41,021 nt of DNA, taken from contig NZ_WHOM01000041.1 of the NCBI RefSeq assembly GCF_009739465.1, positions 1 to 41,021 of the forward strand, written 5' to 3'. This document shows positions 32,014-40,077 of this stretch, in pieces (the first letter of the stretch is position 1; every line of letters starts with the position of its first letter). Source of the DNA: Streptomyces apocyni. GTDB taxonomy: Bacteria; Actinomycetota; Actinomycetes; Streptomycetales; Streptomycetaceae. The notes under the pieces were generated by a model, which searched no databases, was not told the origin of the DNA, and saw only the letters and a list, made by a program, of their open reading frames with translations. Position numbers and translations under genes: made by a program.

Positions 32014-33651
32014 TTACGGCGGGTTCGGCGAGGACGCATCCAGCGGGCTTGATGGCGGGCTCGGGGATGGGCTTGGGGATGGGCTTGGGGATGGGCTCGG
32101 TGACGGGGTCGACGACGGGCTCGGGGATGGACTCGGGGATGGGGTCGCGCCGGGCTGGTTCTCCTTCGGTAGATGGCGGCTGACCTCGGCCGTCGTCAGC
32201 CCGAGACCGCCCAACTTGATCTCGTCCCAGGCCTGTAGCCGCTTGCTGTCCCGGTCTAGATAGAGCACGGACGCCGTGATCGGCGCGGGGCTATCGCCCT
32301 CGATCGCGCGCAGCCCGCCGCCGCCCGTCGAGCCCTCCATCCGGAGCCGGGTGCCGTTCTCCAGCACCTCCATCTTCTGGTGGTGCAGATGGCCGGTCAG
32401 GGCCAGCGGCACCGCGCCGTCCGTGCCGCGCGCCGCCACTGGGTTGTGGGCGGCGGCGATGTCGACCGGGGTGCCCTTCTCGCGCTCGGCCCTGAGCGAT
32501 GCGGCCAGCCGCATCCCGGCCAGCTCCTGGACCGCCTTGCCCCGGTCGATGGCCGTACGGTCCGGGGTGAACGCGGGGTCGCCGATTCCGGCGAAGCGCA
32601 GCCCCGCGACGTTCACCGGGCGCCCGTCGTCCAGGACGTGGACGTTCTCCATCTTCTGGAGGTAGCGCTGGGTGGTCACCGAGTCGTGGTTGCCACGCAC
32701 CCAGACGTACGGGGCGCCGAGGTGCTGGATCGGGTCGAGGAAGCTGTTCTCGGCCCCGCTGCCGTGGTCCATGGTGTCGCCGGTGTCGATGATGACGTCG
32801 ATCTCGTACTGCTCGACCAGCGAGTCGATGATGTGCCAGCTCGCCGGGTTGAGGTGGATGTCGGAGACGTGCAGGACCCGGACGGTGGAGGGGTCGGGTT
32901 CGTAGATGGGGAGGGTGGAGGCGGCGTCGTACAGCTTGGTCACGTTGGTGACCAGGCGGGCCAGCTCCTTCTGGTAGACGTCGAACTCGCTGACGATGCT
33001 GCGGGCGTCGCCCACCAGGGACGGCGCGGAGGAGAGCAGGCCGGAGAACCTGGGCTCCAGTACGGACTTGGGGTTCCAGGTGGCGTACGCGCTGATGCCG
33101 GACGCGGTGAGCAGGGCGAGGGCCAGGCCGCCCGCGGCGAGCGCGCGGCGCGGGCGGCGGTAGACGGCCAGGCCCAGCGCGGTGGCGCCGCTGACGACGG
33201 CGACGCAGGAGCGCAGCGCCACGTCGAGGGTGCCGTCCTGGACGTCGGACGCGACCTCCTCCTGGAGGCCGGTGAGCCGCGCGGGATCGTCGACGAGGTA
33301 CTGGGAGCGCTCGGGGTCGAGTCGGTCCACGTCCACGTCGAGCCGGATGGGTGCGAGGTGGCTGTCCAGCCGCAGGTCGCCGAGCGGGGCGACGTTGATC
33401 TTCGTACCGCCGGAGAGTGACGGGCGGAGCGTCATCGTGGTGTCCATCGGGCCGACGGGGGCGCGCACGCTGCCCACGATCAGCAGGCCGAGCCAGGCGC
33501 CGAGCACGACGACGGCGACCAGGCCGAAGGAGCGTGCCCAGGGGTGCGGGGGGTGCACGAGGGCGCTGACAGGGTGTGCGCGCCGCGCGCCGTAGCGGTG
33601 GCGGAGCCTGTCCACGATCTGCTGCGCGGCGGCAGCGGGGCCTCGTGTCAT
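32014..33651 (-). CDS. Membrane-bound metallophosphoesterase
   Basis: 545 residues. Membrane segments near 41-61, 147-165 and 170-190 precede a calcineurin-like phosphoesterase domain: HVSDIHLN (Asp264, His266), DTGDTMD (Asp292), VRGNHDS (Asn321, His322), AAHNP and TGHLHHQ. All metal-ligand motifs are intact, so it should be an active, extracytoplasmic di-metal hydrolase; the substrate is unknown. The last 45 residues are a Thr/Ser-Pro repeat (TPSPSPSPSP), cell-wall-spanning in style. ATG 33651 has a weak Shine-Dalgarno. The gene starts 62 nt after the zincin gene ends on the same strand and may be cotranscribed with it. Confidence 0.9.
   Translation of the reverse strand: MTRGPAAAAQQIVDRLRHRYGARRAHPVSALVHPPHPWARSFGLVAVVVLGAWLGLLIVGSVRAPVGPMDTTMTLRPSLSGGTKINVAPLGDLRLDSHLAPIRLDVDVDRLDPERSQYLVDDPARLTGLQEEVASDVQDGTLDVALRSCVAVVSGATALGLAVYRRPRRALAAGGLALALLTASGISAYATWNPKSVLEPRFSGLLSSAPSLVGDARSIVSEFDVYQKELARLVTNVTKLYDAASTLPIYEPDPSTVRVLHVSDIHLNPASWHIIDSLVEQYEIDVIIDTGDTMDHGSGAENSFLDPIQHLGAPYVWVRGNHDSVTTQRYLQKMENVHVLDDGRPVNVAGLRFAGIGDPAFTPDRTAIDRGKAVQELAGMRLAASLRAEREKGTPVDIAAAHNPVAARGTDGAVPLALTGHLHHQKMEVLENGTRLRMEGSTGGGGLRAIEGDSPAPITASVLYLDRDSKRLQAWDEIKLGGLGLTTAEVSRHLPKENQPGATPSPSPSPSPSSTPSPSPSPSPSPSPSPSPPSSPLDASSPNPP
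32035..32165 (-). repeat. Ser/Pro-coding tandem repeat
   Basis: Imperfect 12- to 18-nt repeats of GGGGATGGGCT(T/C) type (plus-strand reading) encode the SPSPSPSP tail of the phosphoesterase; prone to length variation. Confidence 0.75.
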
Positions 33652-33713
33652 TGGTTCCGGTATGCCCGTACGGGGGTGTGGCTATGCCGCGCGTGCCCCC
33701 CGGGGGGCTGGGG

Positions 33714-34064
33714 TCAGCCCCAGCCCAGTTCGTGCAGCCGCTCGTCCTCGATGCCGAAGTGGTGGGCGATTTCGTGGACGACGGTCACGGCCACTTCGTG
33801 GACGACGTCCTGCGCGGTGGCGCAGTAGCGCAGGGTGGGGCCCATGTAGATCGAGATCCGGTCCGGCAGTACGCCGGCGTACCACTCGCCGCGTTCGGTG
33901 AGTGGAGTCCCTTCGTACAGGCCGAGTAGTTCGGGGTCGGACGGGTCCGGTTCGTCCTCCACGAACACGGCCACGTTGTCCATGACCCGCGCCAGTTCGG
34001 GCGGGATCTGGTCGAGGGCCTCGCTCACCAGCTCTTCGAACGCATCGCGTGTCATTTCCAGCAC
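33714..34064 (-). CDS. Small zincin-like metallopeptidase family protein
   Basis: 116 residues, the typical size of the actinobacterial zincin-like (PF06262-type) family. MTRDAFEELVSEALDQIPPEL and DNVAVFVEDEPDP open the domain, GLYEGTPLTERGEWY follows, and VVHEIAHHFGIEDERLHELGW holds HExxH plus the downstream Asp expected of a metzincin-like site. No signal peptide. GTG 34064 gives the family start (M)LEMTRDAF; ATG 34055 is an alternative. Probably a cytoplasmic protease of unknown substrate. The phosphoesterase follows 62 nt downstream; the divergent lipoprotein gene starts 105 nt upstream. Confidence 0.88.
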   Translation of the reverse strand: MLEMTRDAFEELVSEALDQIPPELARVMDNVAVFVEDEPDPSDPELLGLYEGTPLTERGEWYAGVLPDRISIYMGPTLRYCATAQDVVHEVAVTVVHEIAHHFGIEDERLHELGWG

Positions 34065-34168
34065 CTGGCCATTGTCCGTGACGATCGTCCGTTTGCCTTC
34101 CGTGTCTTTAGCCGGGCGGCGGGAGTTGGGCAGGGGGACCCGTCGCCGCACCCCGGAGGTGCCCGCCC

Positions 34169-34870
34169 GTGCGCCCCTTGTCCGTACCACCGCTGAGACC
34201 GTACGCCGCTGTCCGGCTGGCCGCCGGGCTGCTCGCGGTCGCCGCGACCGCTGGCTGTATGAGCGTGGGCGCCGAGGAGGGCGCGCCATCGCCGAAGCGC
34301 TCTACCGGGGGTGGTGGCGAGGCGACGCCGGAGGGCGATACGGCGGTGGGCGGCGGCGACGGCTCGCCGCGCTGGGCCGGGGTGCAGGGCCCGGCGTGGC
34401 CCGGGAAGCGGGGATCTGGCGACTCGGAGGATGAGGCGGCGGACGGCTCGGAGGGGAAGGCGGGTTCGAAGAAGGGAGCGGGGGCGAAGGACGGGAAGGG
34501 GAAGGGCCCTGAGGACGGGGGGGATTCGGGTTCGAGTTCGAGTTCGGGTTCTGGCAAGGGTTCGGGGTCGGGGTCGGAGTCCGGTGCGCCGGAGCCGTCG
34601 GCTTCGGGCAAGGAGCCGCCCGCGCCGGGGGACGACCCGAAGCCGGGCGAGCCGTCGCCGGACCCGAGCGCCACGCGCGAGTCCCCGACGCCCCGGCCGT
34701 CCTCCTCGCCGACGCCCGACCCGGAGCCGACCCCGAGCGACACGCCGGAGCCGACGCCGGCCGAGCCTTCCGATTCGGCGGCGCGGGCAGTGCGGGCGCA
34801 GTCGGCCCAGGAGCCACAGGGGGAGTGGGAGGACGGGCCGCAGCCGTCACCGCAGGCGGAGCCGTCGTGA
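34169..34870 (+). CDS. Low-complexity secreted lipoprotein
   Basis: 233 residues. Signal peptide with lipobox ATAGC (Cys about 30), then almost entirely disordered: Gly/Asp/Glu stretches, a Lys-rich segment (GSKKGAGAKDGKGKG), a Ser/Gly run and a C-terminal Pro/Thr/Glu/Ser part (SPTPDPEPTPSDTPEPTP). No folded domain is visible. GTG 34169 has GGAGGT 8 nt upstream. It may be a cell-wall spacer or an anchored linker protein; composition alone does not give a function. Confidence 0.65.
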   Translation: MRPLSVPPLRPYAAVRLAAGLLAVAATAGCMSVGAEEGAPSPKRSTGGGGEATPEGDTAVGGGDGSPRWAGVQGPAWPGKRGSGDSEDEAADGSEGKAGSKKGAGAKDGKGKGPEDGGDSGSSSSSGSGKGSGSGSESGAPEPSASGKEPPAPGDDPKPGEPSPDPSATRESPTPRPSSSPTPDPEPTPSDTPEPTPAEPSDSAARAVRAQSAQEPQGEWEDGPQPSPQAEPS

Positions 34871-34919
34871 GGGGGGCGTCCCGAATCGTCGCAGGTCAGA
34901 GGCGAATTCGGGAGTTGGT

Positions 34920-34949
34920 TTGCCAGGCGAGGTGAAGGGTGCGTACAGT
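34920..34949 (+). promoter_or_regulatory. Promoter of the DEAD-box helicase gene
   Basis: TTGCCA (34920-34925), 18-nt spacer, TACAGT (34944-34949). It predicts a 5' UTR of about 160 nt, as seen in cold-induced RNA helicase genes. Confidence 0.5.
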
Positions 34950-35117
34950 AGTAGATCGTTTGATCCCATTTGCCCGGCGCCGTCAGTGACAACTGAGGCG
35001 GTTGCCGCGTGGCGCGTACTCTCCCTTGCCGTGGCTGGACCGCATTGAGGCGGTCGATTTGCGAACTTCACGGAGTTATGGGCGCGTGCCGAGACTCCGG
35101 AAGGTTTCGCATTTCGC

Positions 35118-37430
35118 ATGTCCAATTTCAGCTCTGACCACGCCGTCATGCCCGAGAACGACTCGGCTATCGAGGCCGTAGCGACGCTCGAGACGGTTGC
35201 CGTCACCGAGGAGACCACCAAGGTCTCCGAGTCCACCACCCCCGAGGCTGACGCGGCCCCCGAGGCCGACGCCTCCGACGCCTCCGAGGCCGCCCCCAAG
35301 ACCCCCGAGCTCACCTTCACCGACCTCGGCCTGCCCGAGGGTGTCGTCCGCAAGCTCACCCAGAACGGCGTCACCGCCCCCTTCCCGATCCAGGCCGCGA
35401 CCATCCCGGACGCCCTGGCCGGCAAGGACATCCTGGGCCGTGGCCGTACCGGCTCCGGCAAGACCCTTTCCTTCGGTCTGCCGACCCTGGCCTCGCTGGC
35501 CGGCGGCCACACCGAGAAGAAGAAGCCCCGCGCCGTCATCCTCACCCCGACCCGTGAACTCGCGATGCAGGTCGCGGACGCGCTCCAGCCGTACGGTGAC
35601 GTACTCGGCCTGAAGATGAAGGTCGTCTGCGGCGGTACGTCGATGGGCAACCAGATCTACGCCCTCGAGCGCGGCGTCGACGTCCTCGTCGCCACCCCCG
35701 GCCGCCTGCGGGACATCATCAACCGCGGCGCCTGCTCGCTGGAGAACGTCCAGATCGCGGTCCTCGACGAGGCCGACCAGATGTCCGACCTGGGCTTCCT
35801 GCCCGAGGTCACCGAGCTGCTCGACCAGATCCCCGGCGGCGGCCAGCGGATGCTGTTCTCCGCCACGATGGAGAACGAGATCTCCACGCTGGTCAAGCGC
35901 TACCTGAACAAGCCGGTGACGCACGAGGTGGACGCCGCCCAGGGCGCCGTCACCACGATGACCCACCACATCCTGATCGTGAAGCCGCGCGACAAGGCGC
36001 CGGTCACGGCCGCCATCGCCGCCCGTAAGGGCCGCACGATCATCTTCGTCCGCACCCAGCTGGGCGCCGACCGCATCGCCGAGCAGCTGCGCGAGTCCGG
36101 CGTCCGCGCCGACGCGCTGCACGGCGGCATGACGCAGGGCGCGCGTACCCGCACCCTCGCGGACTTCAAGGACGGCTACGTCAACGCGCTGGTCGCCACC
36201 GACGTCGCCGCCCGCGGTATCCACGTCGACGGCATCGACCTGGTCCTGAACGTGGACCCGGCCGGTGACCACAAGGACTACCTGCACCGCTCGGGCCGTA
36301 CGGCGCGCGCGGGCCGCTCCGGCACGGTCGTCTCCCTCTCCCTGCCGCACCAGCGCCGTCAGATCTTCCGCCTCATGGAGGACGCGGGCGTGGACGCCAC
36401 CCGCCACATGGTGGGCGGCGGTGGCGCCTTCGACCCCGAGGTCGCCGAGATCACCGGCGCCCGGTCGCTGACCGAGGTCCAGGCCGACTCCGCGGACAAC
36501 GCCGCGAAGCAGGCCGAGCGCGATGTCGCGGGCCTGACCAAGGAGCTGGAGCGCGCGCAGCGCCGCGCGACCGAACTCCGCGAGGAGGCCGACCGGCTGA
36601 CGGCGCGTGCGGCGCGTGAGCGTGGCGAGGACCCGGAGGCGGCCATCGCGGCCGCCGCGGCGACCGCCGCCGAGCCGGTGGCCGGCGCCGAGGCCGAGGC
36701 CCCGGTGTCCGTACCGGACCAGCCGCGCGAGTCCCGTGACGCCCGTGACTCCCGTGACGAGCGCCCGTCGTACGAGCGCCGCGAGCGCCGTGACGACCGC
36801 GGCAACTTCGCCCCCCGCCGTGATGACCGCCGTGACAACGACCGTGGCGGCTTCCGCCGCGACGACCGTGACGACCGTGGCGGCTTCCGTGGCGGCCGCG
36901 ACAACGACCGTGGTGGCTTCCGCCGTGACGACCGTGGCGGCAGCGACCGTGGCGGCTTCCGTGGCAGCCGTGACAACGACCGTGGTGGCTTCCGCCGCGA
37001 CGACCGCCCCGCCCGCGACAACGACCGCGGCGGCTTCCGTGGCGCCCGTGACGAGCGCGGCGGCGGTGACCGTGGCGGCTTCCGCCGTGACGACCGTGGC
37101 GGGAACGACCGTGGCGGCTTCAACCGCGGTGGCGGCGGCGACCGCCCCTTCAACCGCCCCGCCCGCGACAACGACCGCGGCGGCTTCCGTGGCGGCCGTG
37201 ACGAGCGTGGCGGCAGCGCCGGTGGCGGCTTCCGTCGCGACGACCGTGGCGGGAACGACCGTGGCGGCTTCAACCGCGAGCACCGTGGCGCGGGCGACCG
37301 CCCCGTCAACCGCGACCACCGCGGCGCAGGCGACCGCCCCTTCGGTCGCCGTGACGACCGTCGCGACGACCGCAGCGGCAGCGCCTTCGGCCGCCGCGAC
37401 GAGAAGCCGCGCTGGAAGCGCAACGGCTGA
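35118..37430 (+). CDS. DEAD-box RNA helicase with RGG/RDDRGGFR tail
   Basis: 770 residues. An acidic N-terminal 60 residues precede the core: Q motif PFPIQAATIP (about 88-97), GRTGSGKT (109-116), PTRELAMQ, DEADQMSDLGF, FSATME, ARGIHVDGID, and HRSGRTARAG (motif VI). A coiled-coil Ala/Glu/Arg stretch follows (about 455-530), then about 230 residues of RGG-type repeats (NDRGGFRRDDRGG) that bind RNA non-specifically and can drive condensates. ATG 35118 has GGAAGG 13 nt upstream; this spacing is long and an unusual initiation is possible. Likely a cold-shock or ribosome-assembly helicase of the DeaD/CsdA type. Ends in a strong terminator. Confidence 0.93.
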   Translation: MSNFSSDHAVMPENDSAIEAVATLETVAVTEETTKVSESTTPEADAAPEADASDASEAAPKTPELTFTDLGLPEGVVRKLTQNGVTAPFPIQAATIPDALAGKDILGRGRTGSGKTLSFGLPTLASLAGGHTEKKKPRAVILTPTRELAMQVADALQPYGDVLGLKMKVVCGGTSMGNQIYALERGVDVLVATPGRLRDIINRGACSLENVQIAVLDEADQMSDLGFLPEVTELLDQIPGGGQRMLFSATMENEISTLVKRYLNKPVTHEVDAAQGAVTTMTHHILIVKPRDKAPVTAAIAARKGRTIIFVRTQLGADRIAEQLRESGVRADALHGGMTQGARTRTLADFKDGYVNALVATDVAARGIHVDGIDLVLNVDPAGDHKDYLHRSGRTARAGRSGTVVSLSLPHQRRQIFRLMEDAGVDATRHMVGGGGAFDPEVAEITGARSLTEVQADSADNAAKQAERDVAGLTKELERAQRRATELREEADRLTARAARERGEDPEAAIAAAAATAAEPVAGAEAEAPVSVPDQPRESRDARDSRDERPSYERRERRDDRGNFAPRRDDRRDNDRGGFRRDDRDDRGGFRGGRDNDRGGFRRDDRGGSDRGGFRGSRDNDRGGFRRDDRPARDNDRGGFRGARDERGGGDRGGFRRDDRGGNDRGGFNRGGGGDRPFNRPARDNDRGGFRGGRDERGGSAGGGFRRDDRGGNDRGGFNREHRGAGDRPVNRDHRGAGDRPFGRRDDRRDDRSGSAFGRRDEKPRWKRNG
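36835..37350 (+). repeat. RGG-repeat coding region
   Basis: Direct repeats of about 18-60 nt encode (R/N)DDRGG-F-R units with repeated FRGGRDNDRGG and RDDRGGNDRGGF blocks; all three forward frames stay largely open because of the GGC/CGT/GAC composition. Confidence 0.85.
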
Positions 37431-37472
37431 CACATAGCCAGCACCGGCTGACACCCAGCCAGCTGACCTGCA

Positions 37473-37506
37473 CAAGCGGGCCCGTCCTGATGGACGGGCC
37501 CGCTTG
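37473..37506 (+). terminator. Terminator of the helicase gene
   Basis: CAAGCGGGCCCGTCC (37473-37487) pairs perfectly with 37492-37506, loop TGAT, then TCGTTTCTCG. Confidence 0.9.
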
Positions 37507-37519
37507 TCGTTTCTCGCTA

Positions 37520-38094
37520 ACCGGCCACCGCCTGGAACTCGACGAGGCCACGGACGGCGTCAACCCGGAACACGGCGGTGGCCAGGACCTCACACTGGGC
37601 GGCGATGCCTCGATCTCCGATGACTGGCCGCTGATCGGTCGTGGCCACCTGCGGCTCGACGGTGACGGGGACCACGCCTCCACCCAGAATCCGGTCACCG
37701 CTACTGACGGCAGCTTCTCGTTGACGGCCCGCGTACGGCTGGACGAAGACTCACCCACCCGGGACATGGCGGTCCTCACGCTGCCTGGCGAGCATCGCAA
37801 CGCCGTTTTCGTCCGCTACTCGGCCGAGACGTACAGCTGGGAACTGGCCATGTCCCACGGGGACACCGAAGAAGCGGAGCTGACCACCGTCCCGCTTCAG
37901 CGCCGGATACCCCATGGATACGGGCCAGCACCTCGCGGTCGTCTACGACGCGGCCAAGGGTTGGCAGGGCGCTCACCACGGACGGCTGGGGCGAGTACCT
38001 GAAGGGCGCCGTCGATGAGATCGGCGTCTACACCGGAGCGCTCACCGAAGCGGAGATCGCCCAGCTGGCCGCGGACTGGTGGCCGGACTTCTAG
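37520..38094 (+). pseudogene. Decayed LamG-domain protein fragment
   Basis: Three frames carry consecutive pieces of one domain. Frame 2 reads ATDGVNPEHGG, DGSFSLTARVRLDED and YSWELAMSHGDTEE to about 37900. Frame 0 continues GQHLAVVYDAAKGWQG (37917-37965). Frame 1 ends LKGAVDEIGVYTGALTEAEI and DWWPDF with stop at 38092-38094. This order is the LamG/concanavalin-like pattern, with the strand before the last block deleted. No start codon or signal peptide remains; the left edge abuts the helicase terminator. It is a 3' remnant of a larger secreted gene, next to tRNA-Lys. Confidence 0.75.
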
Positions 38095-38122
38095 CCGCGA
38101 TCACTGGCGTCCGCCATATGCC

Positions 38123-38153
38123 TTCGAAGCCTGGCCCTTATGGGGGCTATGCT
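38123..38153 (+). promoter_or_regulatory. Promoter of tRNA-Lys
   Basis: TTCGAA (38123-38128), 19-nt spacer, TATGCT (38148-38153), 9 nt before the tRNA, so almost no leader is made. Confidence 0.5.
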
Positions 38154-38162
38154 TCAGGGCGC

Positions 38163-38235
38163 GGGCCGTTAGCTCAATTGGCAGAGCAGTGGACTTTTAA
38201 TCCATTGGTTGTGGGTTCGAGTCCCACACGGCCTA
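38163..38235 (+). tRNA. tRNA-Lys(TTT)
   Basis: 73 nt: acceptor GGGCCGT/ACGGCCT (G:T closing pair), D loop AATTGGCA, anticodon loop CTTTTAA (TTT), T arm GTGGG-TTCGAGT-CCCAC, discriminator A; CCA not encoded. Island-like genes follow on its 3' side. No second copy of its 3' end was found in the window. Confidence 0.95.
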
Positions 38236-38273
38236 CCGTGAGCAGGGAGGGTAAACCCCCTTTGACCTGCTAC

Positions 38274-38310
38274 ACAGCGTCCGGGTCCGCTTGGCGGGCT
38301 CGGACGCTGT
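38274..38310 (+). terminator. Terminator of tRNA-Lys
   Basis: ACAGCGTCCG (38274-38283) pairs with CGGACGCTGT (38301-38310); an inner TCCGC-TTGG-CGGGC stem continues it; then CGCGTTTTGG. Confidence 0.8.
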
Positions 38311-38322
38311 CGCGTTTTGGGC

Positions 38323-38368
38323 CCGTGCGTGAGCGGACGACCCCACAGGCGGCCGTGCGTGAGCGGAC
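38323..38368 (+). repeat. 16-bp direct repeat with 30-bp period
   Basis: CCGTGCGTGAGCGGAC occurs at 38323-38338 and 38353-38368, between tRNA-Lys and the next gene; possible recombination scar. Confidence 0.7.
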
Positions 38369-38435
38369 TGGCCACCATGAAGCAGCACGACAGCCCGAGC
38401 CCGAAGCTGTCGCCCGCATGCGATAGAACAGCTGA

Positions 38436-38912
38436 GTGGACACGGTGGCCCTGCAGCAGTCGCTGGACGAGATCTTCGACCAGGCCCTCGTGTACCACGG
38501 CTACACGGACTACATGCGCGATTACGAGCTCATCGTCTGCGCGACTGCCGACCCCCGCACCGGCGTTGAGTCGGCCTTTCTGCGCGGCCTCTTCCAGTGC
38601 TGTGTCGAAGCCCGGTGCACGTCATCTGTTTCGGCTGAGACCTGGCGGGCATCCTTGGACGACCGCCTCATCGACCACGAGACGGGCAAGGATCTCGAAG
38701 GGTTCCTCTGGGGCGTCAAGTGGCATAGCCTCTACCCGGGCGCGAAGCTTCTCCCCGAGTCGGAAGCCGCCCGACGCTGGCAGCGAGCGATCGGCATCGA
38801 TGTTCACGACGTCACGATCGAGACCAAGGCACACCACTTCCGGCTGATCTTCTCCGACCTCCAGGTCGCCGGGGTCCCCGCCGGATACACACCCGTCAGA
38901 GCACATTGCTGA
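38436..38912 (+). CDS. YxiG-like domain protein
   Basis: 158 residues, soluble. LQQSLDEIFDQALVYHGYTD, YMRDYELIVCATADPRTGVE, SLDDRLIDHETGKDLEGFLW and GVKWHSLYPGAKLLP match the Streptomyces family annotated as YxiG-like (from memory). Such genes are often near polymorphic-toxin or island loci, and an immunity role is speculative. GTG 38436 lies 6 nt after a TAGAAC that could be a leaderless -10; no Shine-Dalgarno. The next gene starts 4 nt after its stop, so the pair is an operon. Confidence 0.7.
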   Translation: MDTVALQQSLDEIFDQALVYHGYTDYMRDYELIVCATADPRTGVESAFLRGLFQCCVEARCTSSVSAETWRASLDDRLIDHETGKDLEGFLWGVKWHSLYPGAKLLPESEAARRWQRAIGIDVHDVTIETKAHHFRLIFSDLQVAGVPAGYTPVRAHC

Positions 38913-38916
38913 GGAC

Positions 38917-39378
38917 ATGGAGCGCTGCACACTGCCCCGAGGGGCGACCGGCTTCTTCCGGCCGAAGGACGGTCCGCTTCCCGAGACCGATCTGCGGGTG
39001 TTCCGCGCCGCGTTGTACGCCGCCGCCAGAGCCGCTGGCGGCCGGGTGGAGGTGGTGCGTGAGCGGGCGTATCCCCGCACGTTCCACACGGCGGTGGTTT
39101 CGGACGCTACAGGCGAGCACGTCATCCTCTGCCATGCTCACCACCCCTGGATCGCGTTCGCCGATGAGCTCCGGGACTGGTACCGCGACGAGTTCGCCGA
39201 GCCGACGGCCTGGGCGGAGGCATTCGGCGACGCGGGCTTCACGGTGCTCAGCCGGGAACGTCTGATGACGCCTCTCCGCGGAGTGGACACCACGACGCTC
39301 ACCAGAGGCGAATGGCGAGAAGTCCGCTTCTACGACGTCGACGTGCTGGGAGGTGTGCTCTTCAACGCCTGGGACTGA
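38917..39378 (+). CDS. Hypothetical protein
   Basis: 153 residues. ERCTLPRGATGFFRPKDGPL, TFHTAVVSDATGEHVILCHA, HHPWIAFADEL and VLGGVLFNAWD are well-formed and codon use is normal, so the gene is real. No family with known function is recognised. GAGG just before ATG 38917 overlaps the stop of the YxiG-like gene, implying coupled translation. The His-rich CHAHHPW is the only possible ligand cluster. Confidence 0.7.
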   Translation: MERCTLPRGATGFFRPKDGPLPETDLRVFRAALYAAARAAGGRVEVVRERAYPRTFHTAVVSDATGEHVILCHAHHPWIAFADELRDWYRDEFAEPTAWAEAFGDAGFTVLSRERLMTPLRGVDTTTLTRGEWREVRFYDVDVLGGVLFNAWD

Positions 39379-39399
39379 GAGCCGTCGCCGTGACGGGAC

Positions 39400-39954
39400 T
39401 CAACCCGCGAGGTCGAATTGGCGAAGCCATTCTGGGTCCCCGTTGCCGACTGTGGCGACCAAGGCACCAGCGAGCATGAGCATGTAGAGGACGAAGGTGA
39501 CGGGGTTTTCCCCGTAGTGCTCGGTGGCCTCGCTGACGGTCACAGAGGGGGCGCCTGGGTGTCCGATGACGGATGCGGCGTAGAGGAGGTCGCCATGCTG
39601 AATGTCGAGCGTGTCGGAGATCCACTGCACGGCGTCCCGCGCCTGCTCCTCGGTGATCTGCTCACGAGCCGCGACCAGCCAGCCCATGAGGGTGCCCCAG
39701 ACCGCCACAGGATCGGGCGCACTCTCACCCTTGAGGAATGAGCCTCCGGGCCCCTTGCTCGGGTTTTCCATCCACGTCGCGATGTCGGAGCGCAGAAGCT
39801 TGGCGGTGCGCGCACGGGAGATCTCGGACAGGTCTGGTGCGGCCTGACGGTTCCCAGGTCCGGAACGGGCTCGACGGCGTTGGCTGTTTCGTCCCACAGG
39901 CAGAGCCTCCCACGCCGCCTGGTGTTGCGGGGCGGTTCCGAACAATCCCAGCAC
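39400..39954 (-). CDS. Hypothetical protein, 5' end uncertain
   Basis: 184 residues from GTG 39954. The last 110 (WGTLMGWLVAAREQITEEQA, DAVQWISDTLDIQHGD, SVTVSEATEHYGENPV, FVLYMLMLAGALVATVG) look like a genuine protein with one hydrophobic helix near the C-terminus. The first 60 (Gln/Arg/Pro-rich) do not. A hairpin lies 4 nt upstream of the GTG and the IS element starts soon after, so the original 5' end may be lost; internal starts such as MENPSKG are possible. Convergent with the preceding gene. Confidence 0.5.
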   Translation of the reverse strand: MLGLFGTAPQHQAAWEALPVGRNSQRRRARSGPGNRQAAPDLSEISRARTAKLLRSDIATWMENPSKGPGGSFLKGESAPDPVAVWGTLMGWLVAAREQITEEQARDAVQWISDTLDIQHGDLLYAASVIGHPGAPSVTVSEATEHYGENPVTFVLYMLMLAGALVATVGNGDPEWLRQFDLAG

Positions 39955-39957
39955 ACT

Positions 39958-40000
39958 ATGCCTGGCCTTCTTCGCCTCAGGGGCGGGGAAGGCCAGGCAT
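39958..40000. terminator. Large hairpin beside the IS element
   Basis: ATGCCTGGCCTT (39958-39969) and AAGGCCAGGCAT (39989-40000) are exact complements. The hairpin could be a terminator insulating the IS, or the end of a vanished gene. Confidence 0.5.
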
Positions 40001-40077
40001 CAGCTCGCCGCTAGGCCGTTTCTGATGGTTGTTGGTGGGCTGGGTGGATCTCGTAGTTGTCCGGGCAGGACGCCCGT

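Noticed and set aside
36607..37437. Forward Ala/Thr/Val-rich frame inside the helicase tail
   Set aside because: It arises from reading the RGG repeat in the next phase; there is no ribosome site and no conserved sequence.
35076..37475. 799-residue open frame antisense to the DEAD-box helicase
   Set aside because: The composition is low-complexity Val/Ala/Gly repeats created by the RGG codons read backwards; there are no domains, and the sense strand codes a full helicase.
38163..38235. Complete attL/attR pair at tRNA-Lys
   Set aside because: No second copy of the tRNA 3' end lies within the window; integration is only suggested by context.
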